From Tetracentron sinense (taxonomy: Eukaryota > Streptophyta > Magnoliopsida > Trochodendrales > Trochodendraceae): a stretch of 64,000 nt of DNA. Positions within the stretch are counted from its first letter, which is position 1; every line of letters starts with the position of its first letter. Positions 12,601 through 23,880 of this stretch are shown in pieces. Location of the stretch: contig CM026551.1 of the NCBI GenBank assembly GCA_015143295.1, positions 49,774,034-49,838,033 of the forward strand, in the 5' to 3' direction. Below the pieces are notes generated by a model. It saw nothing but the letters and a program-made list of their open reading frames with translations. It ran no database searches and had not been told where the DNA came from. The position numbers and the translations under genes are program-made.

Positions 12601-13380
12601 TCAATTCTTACAAGGTCAGGCACTCTAGTAAGTTTGTTGGAAAAAGGCATATTATCCTCTTGTCAAATTCTTAACTGGGATTCCAAATAAAAATTTAAAT
12701 GCCAAAATATTGAAAGTAGGAAAGCCTATGCTGTGTAATCTGAAGGTTTAAGGTTATAATCTGGAGATGGGAAGAATTATTGGGGTGAGATAAACAGTAT
12801 TCGGACTTTTTCTCAGAGGATAATCTTTTGGGGATTATCCTTTCAGCAAATTCAAAAGAAAAATCAAAATACAAGAAACCCTTATAAACCACCAAAATCC
12901 AAGAAATAAAACAAACCCATTAGGTACCAAAACAAACCCAGATCAAGGAAAAGAAAAACACCTAGAAATTCAAATAAACCACCAAAATCCAAGAAATAAA
13001 ACAGACCCAGTTCATATTAGAGTCCCTTAAGCACGCTCAGATTGGGAAAAAAAAAACCAAAAACCAAATTGATCAGAAGATCACACCTCATGGAAGCTAC
13101 AAACAGGGATAGTCTCTCTGGAGGTGTTCTCGGAAAAGCACTCAATATCGAGGGAGACATTGGGTATAACAAGTCCATCGTAGATTTGGAGATCCCTGGT
13201 GCTGTGTGGCATGTGTTCATGGAGATTAACGAGACGAGAGCCAGGAGCTCCCTTGCAGTAGAGAAGTCTAATATCAGAGGTGACATCGAAGCCTCGACCA
13301 AGAGCTTGGATTGAGTTGCAGAGGGTGGTGGCCAGAGCAGCTGAGCTTGTAGCTGTTGTGGTGGTTGTTGGGTTCTCCAT
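44..13380 (-). CDS. CAD1: CAD1-type MACPF-domain protein, complete six-exon gene
   Basis: Joined exons 13380-13087, 10548-10310, 9724-9523, 2771-2588, 1526-1363, 688-44 give an uninterrupted 575-residue protein. It follows Arabidopsis CAD1 (CONSTITUTIVELY ACTIVATED CELL DEATH 1, about 560 residues) along its whole length. Visible landmarks: IQALGRGFDVTSDIRLLYCKG near residue 25, NFTGSWQVDAAATKSLAMVG in exon 2, the MACPF signature as FGTH (183-186) followed by IGG (193-195), FRRRGGDDLEQSHAKWA in exon 4, MGPKLYISSDQ at the end of exon 5, and a conserved C-terminus ending VKYSLLNY. There is no signal peptide. Plant MACPF proteins of this clade are known as negative regulators of salicylate-linked cell death and immunity; pore formation is unproven. 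The ATG at 13380 gives the family's MEN start. All junction phases fit. Intron 3 (6.75 kb) is repeat-filled and appears to start with GC. Paralogues such as NSL1 are less similar in the regions I recall. Confidence 0.95.
1363..1526 (-). CDS. CAD1: CAD1 exon 5 (codons 307-361)
   Basis: Runs from YKPPIEDLQYFLEFQIARVW to MGPKLYISSDQ, ending before GTAGTT in phase 0. The acceptor is TTTTTCTCAG. The strand and frame match the family; other open frames here are shadows. Confidence 0.93.
1768..1861. mobile_element. Very small MITE-like inverted repeat
   Basis: About 95 bp that folds back on itself. The ends read CATACTCT-like in opposite orientation, and the centre is ATGAAG-T/C-GACA paired with TGTCGCTTCAT. 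It lies in CAD1 intron 5 (between exons 5 and 4). Confidence 0.45.
1994..2260. repeat. Imperfect direct duplication, about 155 bp
   Basis: Two diverged copies of a unit containing AACTCTCCTTTGAAGATCTT and TGTCCATTTTCACAAGAAA, one after the other in a CAD1 intron. Confidence 0.7.
2588..2771 (-). CDS. CAD1: CAD1 exon 4 (codons 246-307)
   Basis: DVTVIFRRRGGDDLEQSHAK through LARAIELYLE, plus one base. It follows a CTGCAG acceptor and precedes a strong GTAAGA donor. The split codon with exon 5 gives Tyr, as expected in the family motif EYKPPIEDLQ. Confidence 0.93.
3070..3353. repeat. Tandem duplication, 143 bp x2
   Basis: Units begin AAGTTATATATCAGTTT at about 3071 and 3214, and both contain ATAGACCACCATCTG. 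Copies differ by small indels. Confidence 0.8.
3598..4573. mobile_element. TIR element with GGTTGTTAAATC ends
   Basis: The left end reads ATGGTTGTTAAATC and the right end GATTTAACAACCTTGGT, a recognisable terminal inverted repeat. The interior holds many GTATCGG/CCGATAC words (4000-4210) that may be a nested element. Target duplication unclear. Confidence 0.45.
5727..5948 (-). mobile_element. SINE-like tRNA-derived unit
   Basis: Read on the minus strand, the unit begins GGTTGGCACAGTTGAC (A-box-like, plus 5930-5945) and has GTGTGTTCAACTT (B-box-like, near 5890-5902) about 40 bp further on. This layout resembles Au-type plant SINEs. Target duplications were not resolved. Confidence 0.5.
6319..6481. 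mobile_element. hAT-type MITE, 163 bp, 8-bp target duplication
   Basis: Perfect 17-bp terminal inverted repeats, CTAGGAAGCACGGATAC. Both flanks are GTGTTTTC (6311-6318 and 6482-6489). The interior is made of CCGTATCG/CGATACGG words. An 8-bp duplication points to hAT mobilisation. Confidence 0.8.
6715..7045. repeat. GAGCTCG/GGCTCG-rich inverted element
   Basis: GGCTCGGCTCGG at the left and CTCGGCTCAAG at the right flank an AT-rich core. The type recurs at 13.76-14.98 kb. Confidence 0.45.
8499..8560. repeat. Perfect 19-bp inverted repeat
   Basis: AAACTGTCGAAGTTTCGAT at 8499-8517 is matched exactly by its complement at 8542-8560 around a 24-base loop, which itself holds TTCGACAGTTCAT. Confidence 0.85.
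9523..9724 (-). CDS. CAD1: CAD1 exon 3 (codons 178-245), MACPF signature
   Basis: Begins with C, completing a Ser codon, then FIENFGTHIITSATIGG and RDVVYVKQHQ. It ends at NKDK. The next bases are GCTAGT, so the donor is probably GC rather than GT. The only nearby GT would add four bases and break the frame into exon 4. Confidence 0.88.
10310..10548 (-). CDS. CAD1: CAD1 exon 2 (codons 99-178)
   Basis: Opens MAKYFNDKSGLLG after an AG acceptor and closes in SWDPSSLA plus two bases (AG) before a GTAAAC donor. It carries the first half of the MACPF fold, including NFTGSWQVDAAATKSLAMVG. The open frame on the opposite strand here is a shadow. Confidence 0.93.
10549..13086 (-). other. CAD1 intron 1
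   Basis: No gene seen. It holds a CGCCTAGGC-rich inverted element (about 11424-11930), a TA/CATA-rich stretch near 11610-11650, and a 90-bp tandem duplication near 12887-13005. Confidence 0.7.
11424..11930. repeat. CGCCTAGGC-rich inverted-repeat element
   Basis: Both ends of this block carry clustered CGCCTAG/CTAGGCG words in opposite orientation, around an AT-rich core. This looks like a common plant non-autonomous DNA element. No target duplication was recognised. Confidence 0.4.
13087..13380 (-). CDS. CAD1: CAD1 exon 1 (codons 1-98)
   Basis: Starts MENPTTTTTATSS and ends PVCSFHE just before a GTGTGA donor, phase 0. A Thr/Ser-rich start precedes the conserved LGRGFDVTSDIRLLYCKG block. The first in-frame Met fits the family start; an ATG further upstream at 13417 is out of frame. 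Confidence 0.93.
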
Positions 13381-13417
13381 ACGAAGAAGAAGAAGAAGAA
13401 GAAGAAGAAGATTTCAT
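13274..13417 (-). other. Upstream ORF overlapping the CAD1 start
   Basis: An ATG at 13417 opens a 47-residue frame that starts MK followed by ten Ser from a TTC microsatellite, passes over the CAD1 ATG in another frame, and stops at 13274. If transcription starts upstream of 13417, this frame would compete with CAD1 initiation. Confidence 0.4.
13383..13410. repeat. GAA/TTC microsatellite in CAD1 leader
   Basis: About nine GAA units (TTC on the gene strand) sit just upstream of the CAD1 ATG. They encode the Ser run of the overlapping upstream ORF. Confidence 0.9.
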
Positions 13418-13504
13418 AGCTGCTGATGAGGAAGAGAAGATACATTAAAAAGGAAGTACGAAGGGTGGTTGTTGCTTCTCAACTTCATTTCCTAAGGTAC
13501 TATT

Positions 13505-13532
13505 TTGACTCTAATTATATCTCAAAACGCGT
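13505..13532 (-). promoter_or_regulatory. Candidate CAD1 promoter elements
   Basis: About 125-150 bp upstream of the CAD1 ATG are a TTGACT W-box core on the plus strand (13505-13510), a TATAATTA-like stretch on the minus strand (about 13512-13522), and ACGCGT (13527-13532), the core bound by CAMTA factors. WRKY and CAMTA control would suit a salicylate-linked gene, but motifs this short occur by chance. Confidence 0.3.
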
Positions 13533-13599
13533 TTTCTTAATGGATGATTCTAGTATTCCTAAATTGTACTTGCCTACTTGGTGAGGGTGTCGATTGGGT

Positions 13600-14990
13600 C
13601 GGGCTGCCCAAACCCGATTGTTCGGCCCGAAGTTTCGAACTGCGTGCCTAGGCTGAGCTTGTACTAGAAAATTAGGCCCTAAGTAAATTTTGGACTAAGT
13701 TTGGGTTGCCTTTATCTCAGCACAAACTCAGCCTGGTCTGAAGTAACCATACATAGAGGATGGAGTGTACTCGAGCTGGCTAAGCCAAGCTTGGCCCTGC
13801 TCGGCTCAGCTTGGCTTGAAAGGGGTTTACTCTAGGCTCAAGCTCGGCTTGAAATTGTGCTCGAAAAATCGGCTTAGGGCAAAGCTCAAATTCACAAGGC
13901 TTGGCTCGAGTTCGAATTGATTCAAGCTCGAGCTCGGCTTGATTATTTTTAAAAATAAAATAATTTATATTATTTATATGTATATAATATAATATTTTTA
14001 TTTTTTTACATAATATTTAAGTTGAGCCAAGCTAAGCCGAATCAAATAGACCTTGGCTCGAGCTCGGCTTCAATACATTTCATGCTTGAAAACTCAGCTT
14101 GGCTTGACTTGATCGAGCTGGACTGAACCGAGCAATCGAGCTAGCTCGACTTGTGTGTGGCCCTACATAGAGGTCTTTTTATTAACTTGTTTGAATACAT
14201 CTCAACTGAAATTTTTATAGGTTTAACCATTAATTTGCTATCTAGTCCAAAAACAACTCAACTTCAACCCATAGGTTGTTCAACTCAAGTCAACCCAAAC
14301 TCAGCCTGAATCTTAATGTTATTCTATGAGTCAAGCTTGGGCTAAGGGCTCAGTTGGGGTTTCAAATTTTGGGCTGAGCTCGGGCTATCCCAGTCCAACC
14401 CAACTACCACCCTTGATTAGGGGTGTTATCTAGCCAAGCTGATTAGTGGTCTGTTCATGGTTGTTTATTAAGTAAACGAGCTCGAAAATTATGCTTAAGT
14501 TTGACTTGTTTATTAAATAAACGAGCTCAAGTTTTAACACACAAGTTCGAGTAGTTCAAGAGCAGCTTGATTCATTTGATATAGCTATTTATTAGGTTTA
14601 AATTTTACTTTGTTATCCTCATATAGGTAAAAAAAAAATTAGTGTTACCTATAATTTTAAGAAAAGTTTATAATTGTATAAAAGATATTCTTATTATGTA
14701 AAATACATTATATATTATTAATTTTTACTAGTATTAAATATACTTAGTCTTAGAATTTAAATATAGTAAGTATATTTGGATATTTTAGTAGGTTAATTAT
14801 ATATATAATCAAACCGAGCTTTTAACAGGCCGAGTAGGGGTGTGTTCAAGCTTGGCTTATTAACTAAACGAGCTCAAAATAAATATCGAGCTTGGCTTGT
14901 TTACTAAATAAATGAATGAACTCGAGCTTTCAACAAGCCCGAGCTCGAACTGTTTTCAAGCACCTTTGTTTGATAACCATCCCTACCCCC
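13600..14990. repeat. Intergenic block of GAGCTCG/GGCTTG repeats
   Basis: Three successive stretches rich in CTCGAGCTCGGCTTG-like words around AT-rich cores. One may be a TIR element at about 14418-14985, with ends TAGGGGTGTTATC and GATAACCATCCCTA, but no target duplication was seen. No gene is supported here. Confidence 0.5.
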
Positions 14991-16370
14991 GGTACTCCAA
15001 GCAATGTCTTGAAATATTTAACCATTTATGAGTGGCAATTTTTGACTTTATTGGGCAAAATTCATGTGTTAGGGTTGGCTTTGACTCAATCCGTCCCTGA
15101 ATTTTAGGGTTCTAATTGTTTTGTCTCAAATTCAACATGTCATATTACTTGATTAATTTTTAACAAACATATGTAATTGTTATTAGTGTTTGAACCCTCC
15201 TATTCTCGGTTGGTGTTGGTCTCACTCCAAAACCTCGATTTAGCGGTTTGAGAGTTGATTCTTCCTGAAAACATCACTCTATATAATTGGGAGTGTAGTT
15301 TTAGTACACCAAGGTTATTTATCCCTTAACTATGAGTTAGATCGTTCAACAAGGAGGTGGATTGAAGGCATGATTATGGTGAGTTTGATGCAGTAGTGTC
15401 AATGTTGCGACCAAGTTGACCGAGGTTGACTTTTTTAACACACTTTCACTACTTCATTGACGATATATTGATTGCCTTTTTACATTATATATGCAAAGTA
15501 TTGTGTATTATAATGATAAGTTAAAAATATTGGATATTGTTGAGTAAAGTGTTCAAGAAATCTTAAGAGTTCAAAATTTGAAGATGTTGAAGGATTTGTA
15601 TATTTCATTAATTTTTAAATATAACTATTTTATTTGATCCATCACGAAGAGTCAGGTTTCATCGAAGTCAAGCTTGGTCCTAAAATCAAGCTCTCGAGAA
15701 AAACTTTTCCCCAATGATGTGACAAGCAAGAGGTTCACCCACCCGTCAGTATCCACTAACCCTAACTAATTGAGATGAGATACATGATTTCTCAAACCAA
15801 AGAAATAAAGATTTACGAAAGATACGGCAAATGAGAGAATGGAACGTAGGAACATGATTTGCCTTTTCATACTAATTCATTAGAATAAGGCATTAATGAT
15901 AATGATTTTAGGCTTGGGGTTTCCTTATTGGGTTGGATTTGCGGTTGTATTTTGTAAACAGTTCATAAAACATATTGGTTAATTTCATGGATTTGTTAAC
16001 AGCCCAATTTCTTAACAAAGGTTTGTGCTGGTGTGGGGTATTTTATTTTAGGGTGATGCTATAAATACATTTGTTACACCAAAATAAAAACAAACACCAT
16101 TAAATTCTAATTATGCACTCAAAATATAAAATAACACTAATGCCCCTTATCATCAACCCTTCTTCCTAATTCCTTTCGTCTTCAATGAAAGACCCAAACA
16201 ACCCTGGAATCTGAAGAATTTTCCAGCGGCGGACTCTAACAGCGACTCTAACAATATAACTCCCGCGATGATTTCATATGCCAGGGTTGCGATGGTCTTC
16301 TGTCGAAGACAAGAAGGAGAAGAAGAAGAAAAAAAGAAAGGTTGAACAAAAGGGCCATTGTTATCCGGTC
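14991..16370. other. Intergenic, no gene seen
   Basis: AT-rich sequence with scattered short open frames. The stretch near 15180-15270 shares words with the SINE-like unit at 5.7 kb but is too weak to call. Confidence 0.5.
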
Positions 16371-16377
16371 CTTAAAT

Positions 16378-16584
16378 GTCATTAGTACCTGAATCCGGTT
16401 TTGATATTTGGTACCTGACCCGTAGTTCTCCTATCTTGAATTTTTCTGAATGATTTATTGGGAATCTTAGGATATATGATGTCATTAGTACCCGAATCCG
16501 GTTTTGATATTCGGTACCCGACCCGTAGTTCCCCTATCTTTAATTTTTCTAAATGATTTATTGGGAATCTTGGGATAAAAGGAG
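16378..16584. repeat. Tandem duplication, 103 bp x2
   Basis: Units begin CATTAGTACC at 16380 and 16483. Both contain GAATCCGGTTTTGATAT and GATTTATTGGGAATCTT. The overlapping open frames on the minus strand are translations of this repeat. Confidence 0.85.
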
Positions 16585-16870
16585 AGATATATGATGCAGC
16601 CACTTGGGAGGAATATGGTTAAAGTCTTCTTAGTAATATTGTTGAATAATGGTCCATTAGAACATCCATTTGGATCATTCAATTTGTAAACTCCCTCTTA
16701 TTAGAGCCATCACTTCAAATATTTGTCAATTAGGATTTCTAAACGTCACTTTCTATAGTGGAAAGATTAAGATAACATAGACAACTTGGAACTTCCATCT
16801 TACAAACAGCCGGGATCCTGTATTGATGTTGCACATACGTGACATATGTCCTAAGTGATCCCTATACGGT

Positions 16871-17064
16871 GAGATAGGATCACAGTCAATTGCAATTATA
16901 TTCAAGCCAATGCAATTGCATGTGTATGATGTTAATTGGAAGATTAAAAAAAAATTAAAAATTTGAATTTCCCACTCATTTTCTCTCATCCAATAAACAT
17001 GAGCCAGACATGCAATTGCATAATTGGCTTGAATGCAACTGCAATTTGACTGTGATCCTATCTG
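16871..17064. mobile_element. MULE-type MITE, 194 bp, 9-bp target duplication
   Basis: Terminal inverted repeats GAGATAGGATCACAGTCAA and its near-perfect complement continue for over 50 bp. The flanks are CTATACGGT (16862-16870) and CTATACGAT (17065-17073), 8 of 9 identical. A 9-bp duplication is the Mutator-superfamily signature. Its ends resemble the MITE at 61931. Confidence 0.75.
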
Positions 17065-17639
17065 CTATACGATAGTTGCACAAACGTGGCATGTGTCCTA
17101 GCTAACCCTGAGGCTTAATATTATTGCTAAACACCTTAGATAGTTGCATAAAATTGACAAAAAGCTAGCAAACTGTAACAAGTTGCAACCCTATTCTAAA
17201 AACCCCAAGTTTGCACCCACCTTAACCAATTTTTAAATTTTTTTCTCAAAACTGTTTTTGAAACCTTTTTTAAAAATCCTTTTGGTATCATTGTGCATGT
17301 GCCTTGATTTTCGAAAAATCTTTTAATAAGAAAATGACTAAAATGCTCCTATTAAAATGTTCAAAAGTTATAATTTTGTCATATTCAATTGTGAGTTTTT
17401 ATGGGCTGTTTTCAAGGTCAATTCAGACTTGAAATGCAAAAACCAAATATTTGGCAAATCATGGAGCGACACGCGGCATGTAAACAAGCAAGAAAAAAAA
17501 AACATTTTGGGCCCCATAGAGAAATCCTGTCGTTTCAAATAGCGAGACCCCTGTAGGTCCCACTGACTATTCCTTGCCAACTAACTTTCCGTCAATTTGG
17601 AATTTTTAACACCCAAACAGTGATTTTGCCGTTTTAAAT

Positions 17640-18686
17640 GGCGAAAATTACTTTTTCTGTTTTTTTCTTTAGTCCCACATCAGTTGGAAGGAGAAACTTC
17701 TTCACCCTTCCCTATTTAATTCCAACCCCTCATTCCAAATCCAATTCTCACTTGGATTTTCTTCTCCTGAGATTTAGGAAACCCTTGAAAATTAATTCTC
17801 AAGAGTTCAAAGTCTGGGAATCTTATTTTCTCTAGAAAACTTTTATTTTTTGAAAGTCCTCAAGATTTTCGGGCATGCAATATTTCTACCTCTAGTCTTT
17901 CCTTTTTGTCTTTGCATTATTCTAATTAGTTCTTAATTGCTTTAGATGAATTCTAGCTTAAACTGTTAGCCGAACCACTGTTCTAACCCTAGACCTACCT
18001 AGCTTACACTAGTCGAACTTCTGTCCAAATCTTTGTTCGAAACTTAGCCTACTCTAATCAAACCTCTATCCAAATCTATGTTCGAACCTTTGTCTAAATC
18101 TTTGTTCGAATCCTAAACCGACCTAGCTTACCCTAGCCGAATCTATGTTAGAACTCTATAAAAATCTTGTGAACCCTGTCAAAACCTAATCTACCCTAAT
18201 CGAACCTCTGTCCAAATCTGTATTCAACCCATTATCCAAACCCTAGCCAAACATCTATTCAAACCTCTGGTCAAACCCCTTCTGCTGCTCCTTGGCATGA
18301 GCTAAAGTCGTCTCATTGCTTATTGACATGAGTCTAAACTGTCTTGATGCTCCTAGGCATGAGCTAAGTTTTTTTAAAGTATTTTAATCAATAACTATCT
18401 CATTTTATTAAGGGTCGACTTTATATGCAATATCAATGGGTGATACTAGATCCGTGTACTGACTTGTACACACAAATCAAAACGGACTCCAATTTATAAC
18501 TCGACTTAAATGAAGGTATAGTGGCATCACAAATATTTCCTTTTCGAGGTTGAGGGGATCGATCATTGGGAATTCAAATAACAAACTTCTGAATATTTGG
18601 AGGGATGAATTTGATCTCCAAATGAAATGGTTTATACATGGGCCAATACCTCTATTACTCTAATAGACATGTTGTAATCAACCACA
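17640..18686. other. Intergenic; low-complexity tandem words
   Basis: At 17960-18275 short units such as CGAACCTCTGTCCAAATCT recur many times with drift. A TAGTCCCACATCAGTTGG motif near 17670 is a common plant repeat motif. No gene seen. Confidence 0.5.
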
Positions 18687-18877
18687 TCTACTTCTACTAA
18701 CATATAAATAAAAGGAGAACAACACCAGTAGATGACTTGGTTAACTATTTTCAAATTTCGAAAATGTGCTTCTGATCTTTGCTTGACTGTATTCATATTC
18801 CGAAAATGTCCTTCATATCAAGCCAAAAAAACCTGCATATCAAGCCAAAATAATAACGGCCAAGCTATTCAAATAGG

Positions 18878-19117
18878 GGCCTCAGATTGTCTCTGACGAA
18901 GCCAAAATGGTGGTCTCGGGCAACCACAAAATAAGGGACATGTGGATTTAAAAAGGGGAGAAGTCATTCCATTTTCTCCCCATGATTTTGACTTCTCCCC
19001 ACTTGATATCTCTTTCCCTTTATCCCATCATTTTATTGCCATGTGTCAAATAATGGGTGGAGCCCTATTTTGTGGTTGCCTGAGAGGAACCTTTCTGGCG
19101 AGAGACAATCGAAGGCC
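18878..19117. mobile_element. MULE-type MITE family A, copy 1 (240 bp)
   Basis: Ends GGCCTCAGATTGTCTCT and the matching complement at the right. Inner TIR words GGGACATGTGG and AGAAGTCA. Flanks TCAAATAGG and TAAAATAGG (8 of 9). Same family as 23881-24142 and 61210-61462. Confidence 0.8.
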
Positions 19118-20220
19118 TAAAATAGGAGTTCACCTAACATGTGTCGTCCAACTTCAGTGGGCCCTACTTGGTGATAGAAATCCATTTGCTTTCCAACTTA
19201 CCTCTTGCCCTTGTAACCTTTGTTTTCTCCATTCTTCCAAACCAATTTTGTCTTCTTCTTAAAAGAAGATGCTGTTCACCCTAACGAGTCCACGACTAGC
19301 AGCGAGCTCTTATGTGGGCCCAACATGCTCTCTTTTATAACAAGCAGCTTCCTTCCATAAAACTCCCATGCGATCTAAGTCACCTGCTTGCGGTGCTTCA
19401 CTTTGTGGCCTACCGTATTACTACTAAGGAAAGCCAAGGACAGGGAGGCCTACGTAGCGACCTGGGAGCAATTTTAGGGAGGGAACCACTACAACTAAAG
19501 AGTTTTTCTTTTGGCCTCATACCTGTTGGAGTTTGTAACCCTTCATCTATGGGTTATGTTATCTGTGGGGGATGGGGACGCAAGTCTTCAACAAATTTTG
19601 GGAACTTTGGGTGGGGACGCAACTCTTCACAAACTCTTGCACCTCAACAAACGGCTTAAATTGTACCCTTCAACATGCACGTCTCTCCTCATCCCCTCCT
19701 CTTTATCCGACTCCCCACAAATCCCTAGCGCTTAATAAACAACAACCCCTTGGCTATCACGGAGTCTCAACTCCCGACTCTCTGAAAACACGTTTTAGAA
19801 ACTTAGTAGTTGTTTAAAACTTACCTTTTCAGTTATGCTGTTTGGTTGATGCCGATTGTGAAACAGTCCCTACGCTTTAGACTTTGAGAGTCTCCACCCC
19901 AACGGATGCCTCTTTCCTTTCCTCTTAAACCCGAGCACTTGAATGGATACAATTTATGGGGCACAAGCAAGCGGCACAACTCTTCACATGTGGGCAATGG
20001 ATTAGAGGAATAGACGCAACTCTTCGCCAAAGCAAAATAAAAACATGGGCTTCATATATAAACAAACGCAAATCAAAAGACGCCTGTTCCAATCACAGTT
20101 CGAACAACACATCATATAATTTTCCCTCTCTACCTGCTTTCAATCTTTTCCCAAAGCAACCCTTCTCTAAGGTGTAATATATTACGAGCTTCTAATTTTA
20201 TCCATCAAAATCAAGACAAG

Positions 20221-22075
20221 CAATGGTTCTCATCGAGGAGACTGACGAATTTTACTCCGTACCTCCTCCGTTCAAGCGAAATTAGTTTTACTATGATAAG
20301 TGCAGTGCACCGGTTCCAAAAGGTACACATGTACTTCCTTCTCTTTCTAAAAACTCCAAGATATCCATTTATTGGAATCTTACAGAATAGAAGTTATCCA
20401 TCTGTAATGGTGCTCATGCATAGGTTTTACACCCAACAACTTTTGCGGGTCCTTTCTGCATGATCTGCCAATTGGGTAGTCATAACCATTTGATTCTGAG
20501 ATCTTTTTATTTCTGACCTATTCGGTAGATTTTCCTTGACTCTTGACAGGCATGGGAACAAAAACCACACGATGGCTTCAATAAAAAGTTATTGATTTTA
20601 TACCCAGAAGATCTCTTAGATTCTTGCAATTTGTGTGTCCAATTCCCTGCATGTGGTCCAAGTATTTGCTCGAATCATGCTTGTATTGATGGTCATCCGA
20701 AGAAACACACACTCCATGGTCCCGAAGTACCCCTTTCCATGGTGTAATAATTGCGTTCGTTCACGTGAAAGTAGTTGCCCCTGACTGCAACACATCCACA
20801 ACAAATTTTTTCTTTCATTGATCGTTTCCAATTAACCAATAATTTTTTTGATTTCTCTCTCTCCAATTTCAATATGTAGGTGGAGGAAGAGCAGGCTTTC
20901 TATCTTCTCTCTCACTTTCACTATGAATTTAGGTAGGTCGAAAAACAGAGATTTATGTTCCTCCGTATGGGTCGGATCAAATACAAGAATCATGGACTGT
21001 TTTCATTCGATTATCCAATCACCGGTCATCGGTATAAATCATAGACTGTCAATGATTAATCGGAATTGCCAATCGATCCTAAACTGAGAACATCCATTAG
21101 TTTGGGTGCACTGTACGCTTGCGAAAATGCCCGTTCCCGAAGATTCGATAGAAATTTTCTTTGGAAAGATGCTAAACAATATGTTTATGGGTCCAAAAAA
21201 TTACCCAAACCCATTTCTGGATTCATAGTCCAGTTTGGATCCACCAATTTGATCCAAGTCAACTATAATGACATTTATCTAACCGTTTTCTATGCGAGAA
21301 TAGATAATCCCTACTTCCTTCCTCACAAGTACATATGTGTTAAGTCCTGCACTTCTTCTATCTGATTTCTATCTCGGGAAATCTCATTTATAGAATACAT
21401 TCTTTGCCTTTGCTATAACCTCCTCCAATGTCATCTTCTATTTGTCTTCATAATTGTTTGAAAACCGGTTTAATTGGGGCAATCAGATAAACAGGTTATG
21501 ATTAAGGGATGTAATATTGCCACGTCTCTCTCTATCTCTAATTGTTTGGCTCCATCTTCCGATCTCCATGGAATAAGCAATTGGGCTTCATATACAGGTC
21601 TTTATGCGGTGTATCCTAAATCTAAATTACTATATTGCAATTTCTTGATATCCATTGAATACCTCTGACCAGATTTTTTTTTTGGGAATATCAAATTAAT
21701 TAGATTTTTCAAAATACAGAAATCTTCTTTATGATATATGTTCATGAATGGTTCTGATTTTTTTTTTTTTTGGGTTAAGTGAATGGTTCTGAGCTTTCTT
21801 TGTTTGTTTTAGCTTCCTCCCATACTCTCCATAAATCGCCTATAATATCAAACTCTCTATTCCTTAACGGTACCATTGGTTTTAGCAATAGAATCTCTTC
21901 TAGGCCCACCACTATTTCATGTCAAATGGGTATGGTTTGAAGAGAAAGGCTGGGCCATTACTATTATTTTAGAGAGAGAAAAAGAGATAATTGAGCCACC
22001 CGGATCACATGATGTCTATTTTAATTTAACCATGCTCCCAATTGAGGCTACACATTTGCATGGTGAATAACCTAA
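20221..22075 (+). other. Unidentified open frames, possible captured exons
   Basis: Short frames begin MVLIEETDEFYSVPPPFKRN at 20221, run 21066-21365 (residues include ALYACENARS and WKDAKQYVYGSKKLP) and 21876-22070. Their composition looks more gene-like than the surroundings, but I recognise no family and no joined frame. Position inside a probable Helitron suggests gene capture. Confidence 0.25.
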
Positions 22076-22296
22076 AAAAGAAAACTTAGAAAGAACAGTA
22101 GATTTTTTTGGAGTCAATACTCTATTATAATTTGGTATAAGGCTCCTTCATCATAAGGATGTCTTCTAAAACAATTTGATTCTCCCAGTGACTGACTGTG
22201 AGCTCGAAAGCCATTTTATGATTTCTTTTGGACTCACATTATAACTTTGTTCAAATGGTTAGAACTTCATAATAATAATTGATAAAGTTTTAATTT

Positions 22297-22317
22297 TATT
22301 ATTATTATTATTATTTT
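22297..22317. repeat. ATT microsatellite near Helitron 3' end
   Basis: About seven ATT units inside the Helitron tail. Confidence 0.85.
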
Positions 22318-22341
22318 AATATTTCCCTTCATTATTTAAAT

Positions 22342-22368
22342 CCCGTGCATAGCACGGGTCTACACTAG
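22342..22368 (+). other. Helitron 3' terminus hairpin
   Basis: Seven-base-pair stem with a three-base loop, nine bases, then CTAG and a host T at 22369. This is the canonical Helitron end. Confidence 0.8.
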
Positions 22369-22848
22369 TTGTCATGAAAAACAACCTCTCTCCTTTTATT
22401 AACACGTGCTCATGGGGGTAACAGCTGTAGGGAAGCTATAGGCCATTTCGTTACCCTTCTCTTAACCGTTAACTCTACCAATAATCTAAATTCCCAATAC
22501 TACCCTACTATAAACCAACAAGGAAAGCTGAGATTTCTTCTCTTTCCACCCAACGTCTTCTTTCTTCTTGAATTTACTCAACTCATCTCCAATCCACCGC
22601 CTCACCGATAGATCAGTGAGAATGCTACCGTCACACCACTTAAAATACCTTCATTTTGATAAGTCCCCAAATCGCCCCTAAATATATCCAGTCCAGCTTG
22701 CCACTTGCCAGACCAGGGGTGAATGTACGTGCTTGAAGGGGTTTAATTTCTTCTGCTATTTTTGGTTGATAAAATGATTTTAAGCTTTATAATGGTTGAT
22801 AAAATGTTTTTCAGCTTTAAATAATGTATTTCTTTTTCTGATGTTCAG

Positions 22849-23838
<990 letters not shown>

Positions 23839-23880
23839 TTTAGTTTTGTTTGATTCTTTTATCATTTACTATAGACTCCT

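Larger units (their letters stand above)
18687..22368 (+). mobile_element. Probable Helitron (3' end clear, 5' end tentative)
   Basis: The 3' end is textbook. CCCGTGC (22342-22348), loop ATA and GCACGGG (22352-22358) form a hairpin, followed by TCTACACTAG and then T. A Helitron 5' end of the type A|TCTACTTCTACTAACATA lies at 18687, in the right orientation, but other TC starts are possible. The interior holds a MULE MITE (18878-19117) and open frames at 20221-20283 and about 21066-22070 that I cannot identify; they may be captured exons. No Rep/helicase was seen, so any such element is non-autonomous. Confidence 0.55.

Noticed and set aside
13017..13445. 142-residue open frame with a poly-Phe run
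   Set aside because: It is another frame of CAD1 exon 1 and its TTC microsatellite.
14418..14985. hAT element with TAGGGGTG ends
   Set aside because: Termini match only over about 13 bases, and the flanks show no 8-bp duplication. Kept only as part of a repeat block.
18942..19262. 106-residue open frame with SPHDFDFSP
   Set aside because: Comes from MITE family A; the same peptide wording appears at its other copies.
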